A stretch of 64,000 bases of DNA from Serratia symbiotica str. 'Cinara cedri'. GTDB lineage: Bacteria; Pseudomonadota; Gammaproteobacteria; Enterobacterales; Enterobacteriaceae. The stretch covers positions 310,001 to 374,000 of the forward strand of contig CP002295.1 of the NCBI GenBank assembly GCA_000238975.1. Direction: 5' to 3'. Both the position numbers and the translations under genes were made by a program. This document shows positions 45,212-59,423 of the stretch, one piece after another (the first letter of the stretch is position 1; each line of letters opens with the position of its first letter). The notes below the pieces were generated by a model. The model made no database searches and was not told the origin of the DNA. It saw only the letters and a program-made list of their open reading frames with translations.

Positions 45212-48200
45212 ATTAATATATTTTCTAATATTATATAGGAAGATAAAATATTTTAGTATTATTATCTCAATATAATACTTTTCGCATAATTGTAAAATTT
45301 AGTGATTTATATAATATTTTAGCATGAAACGGAGAAAGAATTTTATAAATATTAATACAGATATCTTATAATTAAGTATCCTTATAATACATTATGTTGT
45401 AACCCTAGCTAAGTGATTAGTAAAATGATCTCTTATTTTTTTATATGATACTGGGTTTAGTGATTTTGTTAAGATTAGTGCTAAATTCTGATTATAAAGT
45501 GGAATAAAACGTCAAAGTATTATTAAATTTCAACACTAAATGTTTCTAATCTAAAAGTTTTTGACCATAATAATACAATAAGTATTATATATATTTTATA
45601 TATACGTTAATTAAGTGAAAAATTATAACTAAATATGTTATTACGGCCATTAATATTAAGCGCGCGGTAGTATATTTTATAAATAATTTATGTGGTATGT
45701 GCGACGCAGCACGTAGTTAGGAGACAGGTGATATAATTTGTTCTATAAACAGAAACATAAATATAAATATTAAATTAAGTATTATTATAGATTGTTTAGG
45801 TGTACCAGTTTTAATAGGCATTAAGTACAAGCTACTATAAATAAATATTTAGTAGGTATATCATGATGAAATTTTTTTAAAAACAAATTATTTTATGAGA
45901 GTTTTGTTCTGGCAAAGCTCTTTATCAACACCTCTAGTGAAGAAAAAAATGATATTGATGAAGCTTAAATGTATCTCTAAGCGAACGTCTAAAATGAGAT
46001 TATGTAAGTCTCCATAGAGGAGACTAATGCATTATATCATGTATTAATTACTAATTACCTTATCAGTACGGTACTAGACTAAATGTAGTGTAAGAATAAT
46101 AAGTTATTAATAATAATTAATTTTACTTTTTGTTATGTAATCACTGCAATATACAGTTAATATTATATGTTAGCGGTTTTACCAAAAAATATAGTGTATA
46201 TTCATCATTATATTACTTTTAATATAAGTAAATATTTAAATAATGTTTTGATATTAGAGATAGTTATAGTTTTTGGTTATCGATATTAGTTTTTTTGTTA
46301 AAATTCGTCCTAACTGTAAATAAATGAATATATTAAAGAACCTTAACGTTATTTAGCGGGTTGATTAGATGCTTAAGTGTAGAAGAGAGTAGAATTGTAT
46401 TCTAGTGTTTTACAGACTAAGTAAGAAATGTATTATGCATCAATTGATGTTGTCATGAAGCTAAACATACTAGTTAAATGCTATAATAGATAGTTTTATA
46501 ATATAATAGGTAATAGATGAATACTGTTGAAATTACTAGTTATGTTAGTTATTGATTTTGATCGTGAAAATACAAATTAAGTTCAAGAATAAAAAAGGAT
46601 AAATTTATTTAGCCCTGCTTATTATTTATCCTCGTGTAATGATGTATTTACGTGAAAGTTGATAATTGTATAATATTCTAATTTTTATTAGATAGTTTAT
46701 GCTATAGGCTTAATTTACTACTCTAATATAGAGTATATTATCATATTGATAATATACTGATTGTTTAGAGATATGTTGTAAAAAATAAATTAATGTATTT
46801 TAGGTATTTTAATATTTTTTAGTGATTTAAAAGTTTCACTGAAAATTGCACATAAATAATTTATTAATGAGTAATTAATAAAATAGTGATTAATAGTATA
46901 AGTACTATGTGTTTATACTTAGTATAATTATAAGATAAGTTTAGGTAATTTATGAAGGCTGATAATTGTTTTAGTTAATCTTGTTATTATATAAGATTTC
47001 TTTAATAAAGACTTCTTTGTTCGTCATTAAACACAAATATAAACTATAAGCTAGCAGAATAGATATAAAGACTATAAGTATAGTTATATCAGCTTTAATT
47101 AATTAGTTGTTGTTTCTGGATTAGCTTATCTAGATAGATTCTCCAGATATTCTCTTGTACATATTAGAGTAGAGTAAAGCCAGTATTAGCGCACGCATGC
47201 TTGCGTTAGCATAATATTTGTTGTAGCGAGTATACATAATGTATTTTACAGTAATTTGATTATCAAGATGAATTAACGTGCGACATTAAGATAATCAAAG
47301 TATTTGTGTTGTAGTGCTTTTTATGATAAAAATAATAGAACATATCTATATTAAATTTTTATTTAAGTGACTTAAAAGACTATCTTTGTTATCAGATATA
47401 GCTAGGGATATTTTGATGTATGTATTTAAGTAGGTTAGGATTTACGTAATGGTTTTACTGAAAATTTTAGCTAGATTAAGAGTTAAGCACGGATAATTAA
47501 CAGTATCATGGTGTTTTTATTAAAACATAGCACGTTTATGCTGGTGTCTATTAATTGGATATATTGAGACTTGCTGATGTTTCATAATTAATATTATATG
47601 AATATAATATTGAATATTTACCATACTACCAGATACATAGCTGGTATGATTAAGTGTTTTTTGATACTAGCAAGATATAGAATTAAATATAATAGGCCTA
47701 TTATTAGTTTTTGTGCCTAGCAAAAAGGATAGTGGCTGTGCTTAAAAATATGTTAAGTATAGTAATAAGTTTTGCTGTAATATATTAATATTTTATAGGT
47801 TTGGTGGTTAATCTACTTAATCACTATTTAAACTAAACCTATCAGTAGGTGCTAATGTAAGTTATATAAAAATTATTAAGTAATTAGAAGATTATTATGT
47901 TAAAAATGGTTTACAAAATTATTAATTGAGAGTACAATACTTTGCTTCACTTAGATCTTATTACTTTTTCTTGAATAAGGCTGTTAAATTAAATATTAAT
48001 AGTGAGAAAATAAAGATAGATTAAAATAGGTTTTATTTTTACATAAATATTATATGTTATACTAAATGCTTGATGTATTTTAGATGCATAATGCTATAGT
48101 TATTATTTTAGTTATTCTTTTATTTTAATTATTAATGAATAATATTTTTAAGAAAATTATATACTTAATATCATATTCTCTGCGTCAGATATTTGTTTTA

Positions 48201-51200
48201 TGATCACTGTAGTATATTAATAGATTGATGAGTTGATGCGGCGAAATTAAAGCAGTAGATATAGAACGAAGTATGAGGATTATCTAATAGAGACGATAAG
48301 ATTATCAATCTTTGTTAATCTATCAGACAATGTATATCAAATATTACTTTTTATTCGAGTATATAATTAAAAATTATAGGTTTTACTAAAATATATAGTA
48401 TACTTAATAAGTGCTTGATATGTACTATTATAGTGACAATTAATACTCATACCACTAGTAAAATCACTAATATATCTTAATATAATAATTCCAATAATAG
48501 TCGCTAAAGGATACTAGTAGAAGATGGTTGTAGTCATAACGGCTAAATTAGCTATATTTAGTATTAGTTATATTTTTTTATGAAAACTGGCTAATAGGAG
48601 TTATAGAGGCGCTAGTGCTAGATGAAATCATCTGGGGAAAAATTTTTAACTACAGCATTAAAGGATGCCTCATATATTTTACTGGTATGTTTTTAGTAAT
48701 ATTTTTATTATAAGTTGCAGTATTTGAATATATGCTATAGAAATTAGTATACGTGTTATTATATATAATAACAAATATTCAATGATTATTTCACTTAATA
48801 ATTATAAATATATTAAGTGCTATTTGATAATAGGTTAATGATAATATTATAAGTGTATACTATGTTTAGTGTAAAATGGGTTAGTTTTATTAAAATCAAT
48901 TAATTTATATTAATAAATAGGTAATATTTCATTACTAGGTCTAAGGATTATTACTGATTAATTTTATCTTTAAAATTATCATTGATCTAAATTATGTAAA
49001 CTATATAATATAATTTATAGATAAAATTAAAATACCAAGAATATTTTTATAGTTGTTTAGTTATGCCTTATTCCAATAAGGAAAAATTAATTTTAAGTTT
49101 ATCAGTGTTAGAGTATTTTAGACTATTTACTTTTATAAAAGTGGGTAGTTGTATACACTATAATTATAATTATTCATATATTTAAGTCCCAGTTTTAGTG
49201 TACTAATATGTTATTAATAGTATTTATTTACATCACAATTTTATGTTTTAAGTTTTTTTATTTAGTATCGATAGGATAGGAATATGTTTATTAAATATGT
49301 AAATATACTTACTGTTATCAAGGTATATTGAAAAATTAGTGTATATCAAGAATAGTTCTTGCAGGCTTGATATATATTAATTAATTATTTAATTTATGGT
49401 CTAATAAATAATTGTTATAATTAATAAATCGTCAAGTAGTTTTTATTTATTGCGAATGAGTTTTATCTCTATGAGGGAAAAGCAGCAATGCATTACAGTC
49501 AATAGTTAATATAATTTAGAAATAGTTATTTAGCAATTAAAATTACTAATGTACTTTCATAGATAGTATATGATAATATCTGGTATTGAGTTAGATGAAA
49601 AATAAAGATTTTTATTATAATTAACAGTATATATCTGTATTAATCATCTTATACTTATTGTTTTTATATCATATTAGTATAATATTAATATGGGTTATAA
49701 TAAAATGATAATTAATCTATGCTTCAATACTTATAATTAGTTTATATTTATAAGTAAATATATTATTTACTGTAATTATTGTTATAGTTATAGTGTATAT
49801 TTACAGATGAGGAAGGATAAGTAGTGTATTAAATATTTAGTTAAAGCATATTAATTAATATGTTGAATTATTAATTTAGTAGTTTTTATTTGCAATATTA
49901 TAAATAATCTACATACAAAGACTATTTAAATAGTATAATCGAAAATTATCTTGATCTAAGAAATGTTATAATTTTAGAGTGATACTCTATTTATATGTTT
50001 TATCTTAGGTATATGAATAGTGCAGTATTCAATAGCTAGTAAGGTACTTAGTATATTTTAATGAATAAGTTTTAAATTTTGTTATGCAAGAACTAGGGCA
50101 GATAAGTTTAACACTGTAATAATATATAATGTATTTATACAATATTACATTATATAAGCATATGCGGTATATTTATAGGATATGAATATCCAATATGATA
50201 ATTTTATTTATCAATCAATTATTTAAACTATATATGTTATCTTACAGGTATATGAACTTTGCTAGAGTAAGATGTACTTAATGGTTTTGCGGTATATTAA
50301 TACGTTGTTCTATACATACTATATATTCTTGAGTTTTCAACTATGCCTTAGTAAGTTCTTAGCAGATCTTTAATGTTCCTGCAAAAATTAGTGACTTAGT
50401 CTTCGTTATTAAATACGCATTTTAAGTTTTTGTAATTTAGGTGAAAAGTATTAATAACCATATTTAACGCATCTTGTTGTTTTAGTCGACATTGAACTTG
50501 TAATGATCTTCTAAAAAATTTATATATTGACTCGTTCTGCAGAGATACTAATTTCTAGCCTAAATTCCATAACTGTTACTTGTTTCTTTTTTATCTGATC
50601 AAGGAATATTATTAAAACACCTTATTATCAAGTATATAACTTCTTTTAATTTTTAATAAAACTTTACTATGGTGTATAGTATAAGTCTAAGGATAGTGTT
50701 GAAATATTTAAAAAATATTATTTATCCTTATTTATGTTGCCGCAATATTTTGTATGTTATAATAACAATTCACTGTTTGTAGTGTTATGTGTATTTAGTA
50801 TAAAAATAAATATCGATAATATCAATATCATATATTTTTATGAAAATAAAAAATCAGAGTATCTATACATGATATTTTTTAAAATTATGAATTAAGTAAT
50901 TTATTGCTTATTTATTAATCGTACAACATTATTTAGAGTTTTTATATATTGGTAAGTGTGATTATAGTAATTTAATATTTTATTAAGGAATATATATTTT
51001 TAGTAAAAGTATCTAGTAATTTATAATAATGTCTATTATGGACAGGCGCTACTATGCATTATAATCACTGTGAAATATATGGAATACTATCATATTAATA
51101 GTATGTATCTTACACAAGCACTATTTAAAAGGTAAAACATTAAGTAGTATGTCTAAATATATAGCTGCATGTACTAGTGTAATTAATTTTTAGTTGTATT

Positions 51201-51492
51201 GTATAGCATTTAATCTTATTTGCTATGAATAAAGTGTAGATGATAATGTCACCGACAATTTACATAATGTCGTTTATTTAGGCTTTAATTAAGATTAATG
51301 GATACTAGAAGATATTAAAATAGTCATTAGAAGTAGCGGTAGACTATTGATTTATTATTGTTATTTTGTGCTACATCACATGTACTTGTAGTTATCTCTA
51401 ATTGTATAGAGTATCAAATATATGCTGTGCTAAATAGTATATTTTTATTTCGCTATCTATATATAAAGAATAATCTATTTCAGGAGAAGGTT
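45212..51492. other. eroded 6.3-kb region between rpiA and pepP
   Basis: The largest gene-free stretch. E. coli has serA, ygfA, ssrS (6S RNA), zapA and ygfB here. I looked for the ends and central bubble of 6S RNA and for SerA and ZapA segments and found none. A short hairpin AGTCTCC/GGAGACT lies at 46007-46025. No ORF has realistic composition. Confidence 0.8.
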
Positions 51493-52806
51493 ATGAATCA
51501 GCAGCAATTTCATACTAGACGTCAGACGTTATTAGCAAAAATGGCTCCGGCTAGTGCTGCGGTTATTTTTTCTGCGCCAGAAATGAAACGTAGCACAAAT
51601 TGTAATTACCCTTATCGTCAGAATAGTGATTTCTGGTATCTTACTGGTTTAAGTGAGCCAGAGGCAGTATTGGTTTTAATTAAAAGTAATGAAGTGCATA
51701 GCCATAGTATATTATTTAGTAGAGTTCTTGATTTGACACAGGAAACACCAGTTTTTAACTACTTAGGACAAGATAATGTATTAGCTACATTGGGATTAGA
51801 TCGCTCACTGCCATTTGCTGATATTAATCAGCATATGTATTTACTACTTAATGGTCTTGATATTGTCTACCATGCTCATGGTGAATACAAATATGCTGAT
51901 TGTATATTATATAATGCTTTAGATAAATTACGTAAGATGGAGGGCCAAAATTTTCAAGTACCGATGATCCAAATTGATTGGCGTCCATGGTTGCACGATA
52001 TGCGTTTATTTAAATCATTAGAGGAACTAGCAATAATGCGTCGTGCTAGTGAAATTAGTGCGTCAGCTCATACTCGTGCTATAAAAAAATGTCGTCCTGG
52101 TATGTTTGAATATCAACTAGAGGCAGAAATTCAACACGAATTTATTTACTTCGGTGCTCGTCATCCATCTTACAATATTATTGTTGGTAGTGGCGAAAAC
52201 AGCTGTATCCTACATTATACTAAAAATACATGTGTGATGCATGATGGTGATTTAGTCTTAATTGATGCTGGATGTGAATATCAAGGATACGCAAGTGATA
52301 TTACTCGTACCTTTCCAGTTAATGGGAAGTTTAGTCAAGCACAGCGTGCTATATATGACATCGTATTAACTGTGCAATTGCATGCATTGAAATTGTTTAA
52401 ACCAGGCATTAGTATTCGCGAGGTTAACGACCAAGTAGTGCGTATTATGATTACCAGGTTAGTAGAGCTAGGTATTATGCAGGGTGAGGTGGAACACTTA
52501 TTTGCTAAGCAGGCAATTCGTCAGTTTTATATGCATAGTTTGAGTCACTGGTTAGGTATTGATGTACATGATGTGGGCTCTTACGGTACATTAAACCGTG
52601 ATCGGGTGCTTGAGCCTGGCATGGTACTTACTGTGGAGCCTGGGCTATATATTGCTCCTACTGCTGCTGTGCCAGTAGAGTATCGCGGCATTGGTATTCG
52701 TATTGAAGATGATATTTTAATTACTGAAGATGGTAATGAAAATTTAACCGCTAGTGTAGTAAAAGATATTGACGCTATTGAAGCGTTAATGGTAGTGGCA
52801 AAGTAA
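51493..52806 (+). CDS. pepP: Xaa-Pro aminopeptidase (aminopeptidase P)
   Basis: Cytoplasmic Mn-dependent peptidase that removes the N-terminal residue before proline. The ATG at 51493 follows AGGAG and gives 437 aa (E. coli 441); in-frame codons upstream are not conserved. An N-terminal creatinase-like domain (YPYRQNSDFWYLTGLSEPEAVL) precedes the pita-bread catalytic domain. The metal ligands are kept: two Asp in LIDAGCEYQGYASDITRTF, His in HSLSHWLGIDVHDVG, and Glu in TVEPGLYI and GIRIEDD. ubiH and ubiI, which follow it in E. coli, are missing. Confidence 0.97.
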   Translation: MNQQQFHTRRQTLLAKMAPASAAVIFSAPEMKRSTNCNYPYRQNSDFWYLTGLSEPEAVLVLIKSNEVHSHSILFSRVLDLTQETPVFNYLGQDNVLATLGLDRSLPFADINQHMYLLLNGLDIVYHAHGEYKYADCILYNALDKLRKMEGQNFQVPMIQIDWRPWLHDMRLFKSLEELAIMRRASEISASAHTRAIKKCRPGMFEYQLEAEIQHEFIYFGARHPSYNIIVGSGENSCILHYTKNTCVMHDGDLVLIDAGCEYQGYASDITRTFPVNGKFSQAQRAIYDIVLTVQLHALKLFKPGISIREVNDQVVRIMITRLVELGIMQGEVEHLFAKQAIRQFYMHSLSHWLGIDVHDVGSYGTLNRDRVLEPGMVLTVEPGLYIAPTAAVPVEYRGIGIRIEDDILITEDGNENLTASVVKDIDAIEALMVVAK

Positions 52807-54784
52807 TTTAAAGTAAGTTAAATTATATTTTTAGGCAGTGTAGTTAATCTGACATTAGTGTAGATGATTGTAGTATGAACTTAGGGCAAAGTATTAGTAA
52901 GTGTAAATGAAAATACTTCTAGCATGATTACAATAACTCATACTTTAATTACTGCACTATCGTACTAGTGATATTAATTTGTTATTAGCTAATGTAAGTT
53001 ATCTTACTCTGTTTAAGTAATTGCACTATAGCTATTATTTAGGTGCATATTATTAATCGTAGTTATTTTATTTATATATAAGATTATTGGCTTACAGCTC
53101 TCGGAGAGGCTATTTAATTTTATAGCTTTATTTGCGACTTGTTTGTAGGGCTGTTAAAAACAGTAAGTAATAATAATGTTATTCCCAATGTGACCCCAAT
53201 GTATGTAGTATAATTGATATACTTTTATTATTAAATGGGTGGAGGTGCTGCTAGATTATAGTGCACGCGCAAGAGGGTAATTATTAATGTCTACTAACGG
53301 TTAGTATTTCGTATTAGTCTTGGTTTATAAATGATATTGTAATTATTAGTAATTTTTATTATCTTAAGTATAATGAATAAGTAAGCAAGTATAATGAATA
53401 AGTAAGCTTTACAACGATGGTATTTGAATACTTGATGCACTAGGAGCTATCAGCGACGAAATTAATGTTTCAATAGAGTTGAGTCTATTAATACAGAGTC
53501 ATGCGTTAAAAAGCATATGTATTTTTATGTTTAGAATATTTCTATGTTTAGAAAAATTAGTACGTTATTAGCGTACTACAATATATTTTTAGTTGGTTTT
53601 TGGGGTGTTATTAAAGTGTATTAGTAAAAATTATAGCTGTTCTATTAGGTTACTAATAACTACCGTAATTTTAGTAAGCTACTTATATTAATTGTTAATG
53701 ACACATATAGACTGCATCTAAGTGCAAGGCAAGGATTCAACCTTAGTTTGTGTTATATAGTATGACTAGCGGAGATGTTAATTTAAGTGATGTATGTATA
53801 TGTATAATAATAAGTATTTTTATCTATTTTATCTAGTATATCCATATATTTTAAAGATATATTTTATTTTAATTGCATCTTAATACTGATTTTTTTAATG
53901 CTATTGAATATTGGAATAGCGATAATTTAATAAAAATTATTTTCTTTGTTATGATAAATTTTTGGGCATATTAGTTGTATTTTTGAACATTCAATGATCT
54001 AATAGACATTATCGCAATAGGCTGAAAAATATCTAATATAACGGGGCATATTATATAATATGATCATAAGTAGATACATCAAGATAGCTATTGTTTTTAG
54101 TTCTTTTGATAAAGTAATTACAAAATACATTAATTATAGTAAGAAATACGATGTTAATCTTTATATTATTTCGCATGTTTTCAGAAAAAGCAAAAATTTA
54201 GTTATTAAATTAGTTAGACAAGCTAACATTATAGTAGGAGTTAATTAAGTTGTATAAAACAGCTAGAAACTAGAAATTTGCTATACTACATAAAGTTTGT
54301 GAGCCTATTGATTAATACCCCGCCTTTCTAGAAAATTAAGTTATTTCTCTAAAGTTTCGAGAAGTTTATAGAATAGAATGCCTATAACGAGGCGCTGTAA
54401 GGGTAATTTAAAATTGTTTATGTATTTACTACTAGCTGAGGTAAATGCTATCAATGAGATATATACTACTAACTATATAGTAATTTTTTTATGTTTCAAA
54501 ATAGGATGATTATTTAAGTTTATTAAGCATATAGCTACTTTAATATTAAATATCGCTCTCTTTAAAACTATACTAATGCCTCATTAAATAGTTTTCAATA
54601 TTATTGAAATTAAAGTTTTTGTGATTGCAAAGATTATGTCTAATCTAGTGTAGATAATTTTCTATCTAGAGTTATAAAGATAAGAATTAATTACCTTAGT
54701 TGAAATAATGTGTTATGCATAAAAATATTATAAATGAGCTTTACATAATCGTATTACTTATATTATCTATAAATATAAGTATAC
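52807..54784. other. eroded 2-kb region between pepP and ygfZ
   Basis: In E. coli ubiH, ubiI, the gcvTHP operon and others lie between pepP and ygfZ. None is recognisable. A 21-bp duplication (53366-53407) is present. The open frame at 54060-54248 is Ile/Lys/Ser-biased and I regard it as chance. Confidence 0.75.
53366..53407. repeat. 21-bp exact tandem duplication
   Basis: Adjacent identical copies at 53366-53386 and 53387-53407. Confidence 0.9.
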
Positions 54785-55771
54785 TTAGGATTTTACTTTA
54801 TAAGGTAGTGGTTTAATCGTTAATTTACTAGTAACATCATTATGCACCCTTATTTTGCTATTAGCACTTAGATCGTTATTCATCACTGCCTGTATCCATA
54901 GTGTCCCATCAACAAGTGTGCTAGCAGCCAGCACTTTTCCAGTACGTCTCCATGTATCACCTAATTTTAGTTCTAGCTCTTCTGCAGCCTGCGGAGTACG
55001 CTGAGCTATACCTTCTAGCCAATATAGCGCTTTTTTGTTAGCACCACGAAACTGTGCGCACGCTACCATCTCTTGACCGCTATAGCAACCTTTGTTGAAG
55101 CTAATGCCGTTTAGTGCTTGTAGGTTAGTGGCTTGGGGTATGAACTGCGCACTGTTATTTTTATCAATAATTGGGTAACCGGCTTCTATTTCCAATGTTA
55201 GCCATTGTCGACTGTCCTTGAAATCCGCTTGATTATATAGTTTTGCTACTAGGTTCTTAGCAGTAGCGGTTGTGGTCACTAATAAGAAACGCTCAGCTGG
55301 TTCGGTAAAATGTAGTAGGACTGTATTGTCTTTTTCTATTACCTGATGCTTAGCATCTGGTAGTATTTTAAATATATTTGAAAGCACTCCCCGCGCCTGT
55401 AAACCAGCCACCCCTAGAAGTATCGCATGTTTGTTAACTTTTATTGTAATTTTGGAAAAAATCGCGTACTTTTTAATTTCTGTCAATTGATTATTTAATA
55501 CACTGCGTCGCTCCAAGTAAGCATATCCATCGCCATAATGAAAGAGGCGCAAAGTACTCCACATTCTCCCTTTATAATCGCAATGTCCGCATAGTACATG
55601 TTGGTCAGCACATAATGTGCTAATGTCTGCTGTTACCTGTCCCTGAAGATATTTAGCTGTATCAGTTTTTTTTAATATCACTAATGCCCAATCTTCAAGA
55701 GAAATTATTGTCAAAGGTAAATGTGATGCGGCGGAAGGTTGACGAGATGATAATGGTATTTGATGTATCAT
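54785..55771 (-). CDS. ygfZ: folate-binding Fe-S cluster protein YgfZ
   Basis: GcvT-like tetrahydrofolate-binding protein that supports Fe-S enzymes such as MiaB. I chose the ATG at 55771: [16 protein letters not shown] aligns with the E. coli start, AGGA lies about 7 bases upstream, and the product is 328 aa (E. coli 326). A longer frame to 55819 exists but is not conserved. The signature [11 protein letters not shown] (E. coli KGCYTGQE) with its key Cys lies near 225. It also has [16 protein letters not shown] and the end segment ALYWLEG. It is the only gene of the tktA-lysS block on the minus strand, as in E. coli relative to its neighbours. Confidence 0.95.
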   Translation of the reverse strand: MIHQIPLSSRQPSAASHLPLTIISLEDWALVILKKTDTAKYLQGQVTADISTLCADQHVLCGHCDYKGRMWSTLRLFHYGDGYAYLERRSVLNNQLTEIKKYAIFSKITIKVNKHAILLGVAGLQARGVLSNIFKILPDAKHQVIEKDNTVLLHFTEPAERFLLVTTTATAKNLVAKLYNQADFKDSRQWLTLEIEAGYPIIDKNNSAQFIPQATNLQALNGISFNKGCYSGQEMVACAQFRGANKKALYWLEGIAQRTPQAAEELELKLGDTWRRTGKVLAASTLVDGTLWIQAVMNNDLSANSKIRVHNDVTSKLTIKPLPYKVKS

Positions 55772-58046
55772 AATACGTTCCTGCTCAGGATTTAGTATGA
55801 AATCTGTTCTAGCGGTCAACTATATGATCCGCAATGAGTATATGAATTTTATTAATATATATTTTATATTGTGTTTTTTATGTGATACAAAGGTATTAAT
55901 TTTTACAAGTTACTATTTATATTTTCAGCACTATGCAGGGATATAAATTACTTTAAAATGTTTTTAGTTGTGAATATCTCTTATATCTTAGATATAAAAT
56001 AGTTATCATAAAAATGACAATGATAGCATATCTTTATACACATTTTTTGTTTATTTTTAGTGAGCTAATTTTGAACTTATGAAATAAAGTATAACAGTCT
56101 TATTATATTTAAATACTGCAGTTATTATAAGTACTATAGATAGTTAATTAATAATATAGTAGGTTAGATGTATCTAATAATATATGCTTAAATATAATAA
56201 TACTCTTTACTTTTTAAGTAAAAAGGTTAGATTGATAATTATTTATAAGTGAGTTTATTTTAACTAAAATTTATTGTTTGATACTTGTGTTTAACGCTAG
56301 GCATGAATGGTTTTACTCGGAAAAATTGCTAGTAAATTACTTGCTATTGTTGTTAATAAATTACTTTATAGATACTTTGGTATTGTATGTAATATAATGT
56401 TTTTATATAAAACTATATTTGTCTGTGTTGACTTGAATTTTAAATACATATTTTATATCCATTACAATTAAATTTTTATGTTATGCTTTTATTTGACTAT
56501 CAGGTTAATTTTTATCTATTATATAGATAATTTTAGGTAGAGGGATGCTTACGGTCTAATCAATTTATATCGATTAAGCTATATTGATATAAGTACCGTA
56601 GTAATTAAATAAATTATATCGCTGATACAGCAGAATAATCAGTAATATAATAATTAAAATAAAAAAATTTTAATACCGTAGCTATGCGTGCGGTAGTTAT
56701 AAGTATTTTACGCGCTAAATGATATCATGATTAAAATAGTTTGTATTATTATAAACTCTTTATGAACTGGTGTTAGTTTTCATTAGTTAAAAATGCAAAA
56801 ATAGTGTTTGCTGATAGCAATAGGCTATATCTACTAGAGGATGATTAAGGTATTTTGCATGATCTGCTATGTTATAGTAGTAGAATATCAATAAATATTG
56901 CTAATTAATTATTAGTTATTTAAATTTTAGCAGATGTTCTGAAAGAACATATGATTGTCTATAAAACGCAAAAGGGTATATGTAGTTACTGTATCACTGA
57001 TATAACTTTGATTTATTGCTGAATAATGGATTGGAATACGTATAAGTATAATAATTTAGGTATTAGTGCTGATTATATTATAGATATTATTTTTACAATA
57101 TTGGTTGGGGTTGTATGTTAATAAAGAGCTATAGTCTATATGTATAGTTTTAATAAAAATAATATTTTAAATACTGTTATTAGAGATGGTGTAGTATCTT
57201 AAAAATCTATAAAACTGATATTAGCAAATAGTATATATTTGGAATATAGTTTAGCATGTAGGTTACTATAGTAATAATTTTATAAAACAGTATTATTGTT
57301 TTAGACTAATAGATGGTTATAAAGATATTTTCTATACTATGATAGCATTTGATTATAACTAAAGTACTTATTGCATTATGAATAAATATTATAGTATAAT
57401 AAAGCTAAATAATAGTAGTCTATGTTAAATAGAAATTTATTATTTTACTTTTATACTACAGAATTTATATGCATTCCTTATTACTTGCATGGATGATTAG
57501 GTGCTAGAATATGACAGCAGAGTGAAATAGTATAGATACTACTTTAATATTTTATATTAGTTATTATCTAATTGTTGTAATAGGGTATGTTCATGGATGT
57601 TGCATTATACTACTATATTTATTTTTTAATGTATTCAGTAATAGGTAAACGTATTGATTCTTGAGTATCTGATGGCCTTAAAGAAATTTATTATCTAAAT
57701 TATGTAGTATAAGCGTTAATTTTAGTATACAGCTTTACATTTTTCTTAATAGATACTAATACCCTTTCTGCTATTGTTAATATGGTATAGCGTGATAATA
57801 TATAAGTTTTAGTATTGAATTGATAATTTTTAAGTATAAATATGATAATGTTTAAGAAAGTCATTAATTTAAAATTTTGTATTTATGAAGAAATCTTAAA
57901 TTTGTTAAATTGCGCTAGTTTTTTTTTGATTAATGTTAAGTTTTATGCATTTCAGCTACAGAATAAAGAATGTTGGGCCGAGTTTACTTTCGTGACATTG
58001 AAGTTTTAAGAGTTAATATATAGTGTTGTTTATTGTATTAGTTTAT

Positions 58047-58090
58047 ACAGTATAGTGAAATATTAATCACAGTATAGTGAAATACTAATT
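58047..58090. repeat. 22-bp tandem duplication
   Basis: Adjacent copies 58047-58068 and 58069-58090 with two mismatches, core ACAGTATAGTGAAATA. Confidence 0.85.
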
Positions 58091-59336
58091 ACTGTATTTT
58101 GATTTAACACAGTATCGGCATTCCTATGAACAAGTGTTATTTAAGGGTTATTTTTCTCTCTTAAAGAGACTAATTCTAATATGCTGTATTTAAGGTTTGA
58201 GGTTAGTGCTCTGAATATTATATTCAAATCACAATTTAATGTATTAAGTAAATGTATGATATATTTATTATAGTAGCATTACTACTAAGTAGTAATACTA
58301 CATAAGGGGGTATATTAAAGAGTGTATTTTAATTAATAATTTTAACATATTACACTATACTTAATGTAATAGCAGGAAGGATGTGCAGATAGAGGTTTTG
58401 TATCTTTGCAGTCAGTTGCAATATTTTATAAATCTTCTTGTGAATTAGAGATAGCTCACATTTATATTGTATGATAGAATAGTAAGCATTGTAGCTAAGC
58501 GTATTAAAGTGCCTATCTACTACTAAATGATTATCTTTATATGAGTATTTGATTATATTAATAAATATTATTATTGTTTAGTTTTTTATTATATAATGTT
58601 TAGATAGCTTTGAAAAAGGCTATATTATATACATTTTATTAGTTTTTTGATAATTTAGCCAGCGAATGGTATAATTTATTAAAATTGATACCAATATATT
58701 CATAATTATTAATAAGTTGCTACTAAATAATTTATATTTAGTTGTTAGAGTTAGAGTAAGATACGTAAATAGTGAGCAAGATAGCTAGTAGCTGTTAATT
58801 GATTATATTTTCAGTAATTTTTGCATAAAAAGATATGTCTATCAAAATGATATGAGCAGTATTAGGGTTAGTGATTTAACTTGAACGTAAACTAAGTTAA
58901 AGTATATTTACAGGATTAACATTAGTATTAAATATTTCTAGAGTTATATTTTAAGAGCAGAGATTATATCTTATAATAGTAGTTTACTGATCTGATAAAT
59001 CTTAAATGATATAGTAAAAATATTTTGAGTATGTTTTTTACATGTTAGTTTTCCATATAATGTGCTTAATGCCGTACTAAGTTATATAATATAGCTGTCT
59101 TTATGTAGTTTAAATGTTTTATACATTTAACTCAACTTTAATAAGTTTATACTGTGTATAATATAAAATTACTAATAATTAATCTAATATTTTAAACATA
59201 TTAGTTTAGTTATTGCTAATAGTAATTTAAGATTTTGGATTATAAAATGTTGCAAAATTTTTAATGGCCACCAATATTTCACTATCATAAATCTTACTAC
59301 TATAAATTTTACTAAATTAGTATAAATTGATAGTGA

Positions 59337-59372
59337 TATCCATTATCACAATTGTATCCATTATCACAATTG
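59337..59372. repeat. 18-bp exact tandem duplication upstream of prfB
   Basis: TATCCATTATCACAATTG twice in direct adjacency (59337-59354, 59355-59372), 51 bases before the prfB start. Confidence 0.9.
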
Positions 59373-59423
59373 ATTGAAGTAGTATTTATTATTGATAATA
59401 TTAATATAAAATTATAAAAAATT

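Larger units (their letters stand above)
55772..59423. other. eroded 3.6-kb region between ygfZ and prfB
   Basis: E. coli has fldB, xerD, dsbC and recJ near here; none survives recognisably. AT-rich throughout, with duplications at 58047-58090 and 59337-59372. No promoter for ygfZ or prfB can be assigned with confidence. Confidence 0.75.

Noticed and set aside
45212-51492. 6S RNA (ssrS) as in the E. coli neighbourhood
   Set aside because: No match to its closing stem or central bubble could be found by eye.
51358-51492. N-terminal extension of PepP
   Set aside because: Not conserved; the ATG at 51493 has a good ribosome site and matches the family start.
54060-54248. 62-codon open frame between pepP and ygfZ
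   Set aside because: Ile/Lys/Ser/Val-rich, no motif and no ribosome site; not recognisable.
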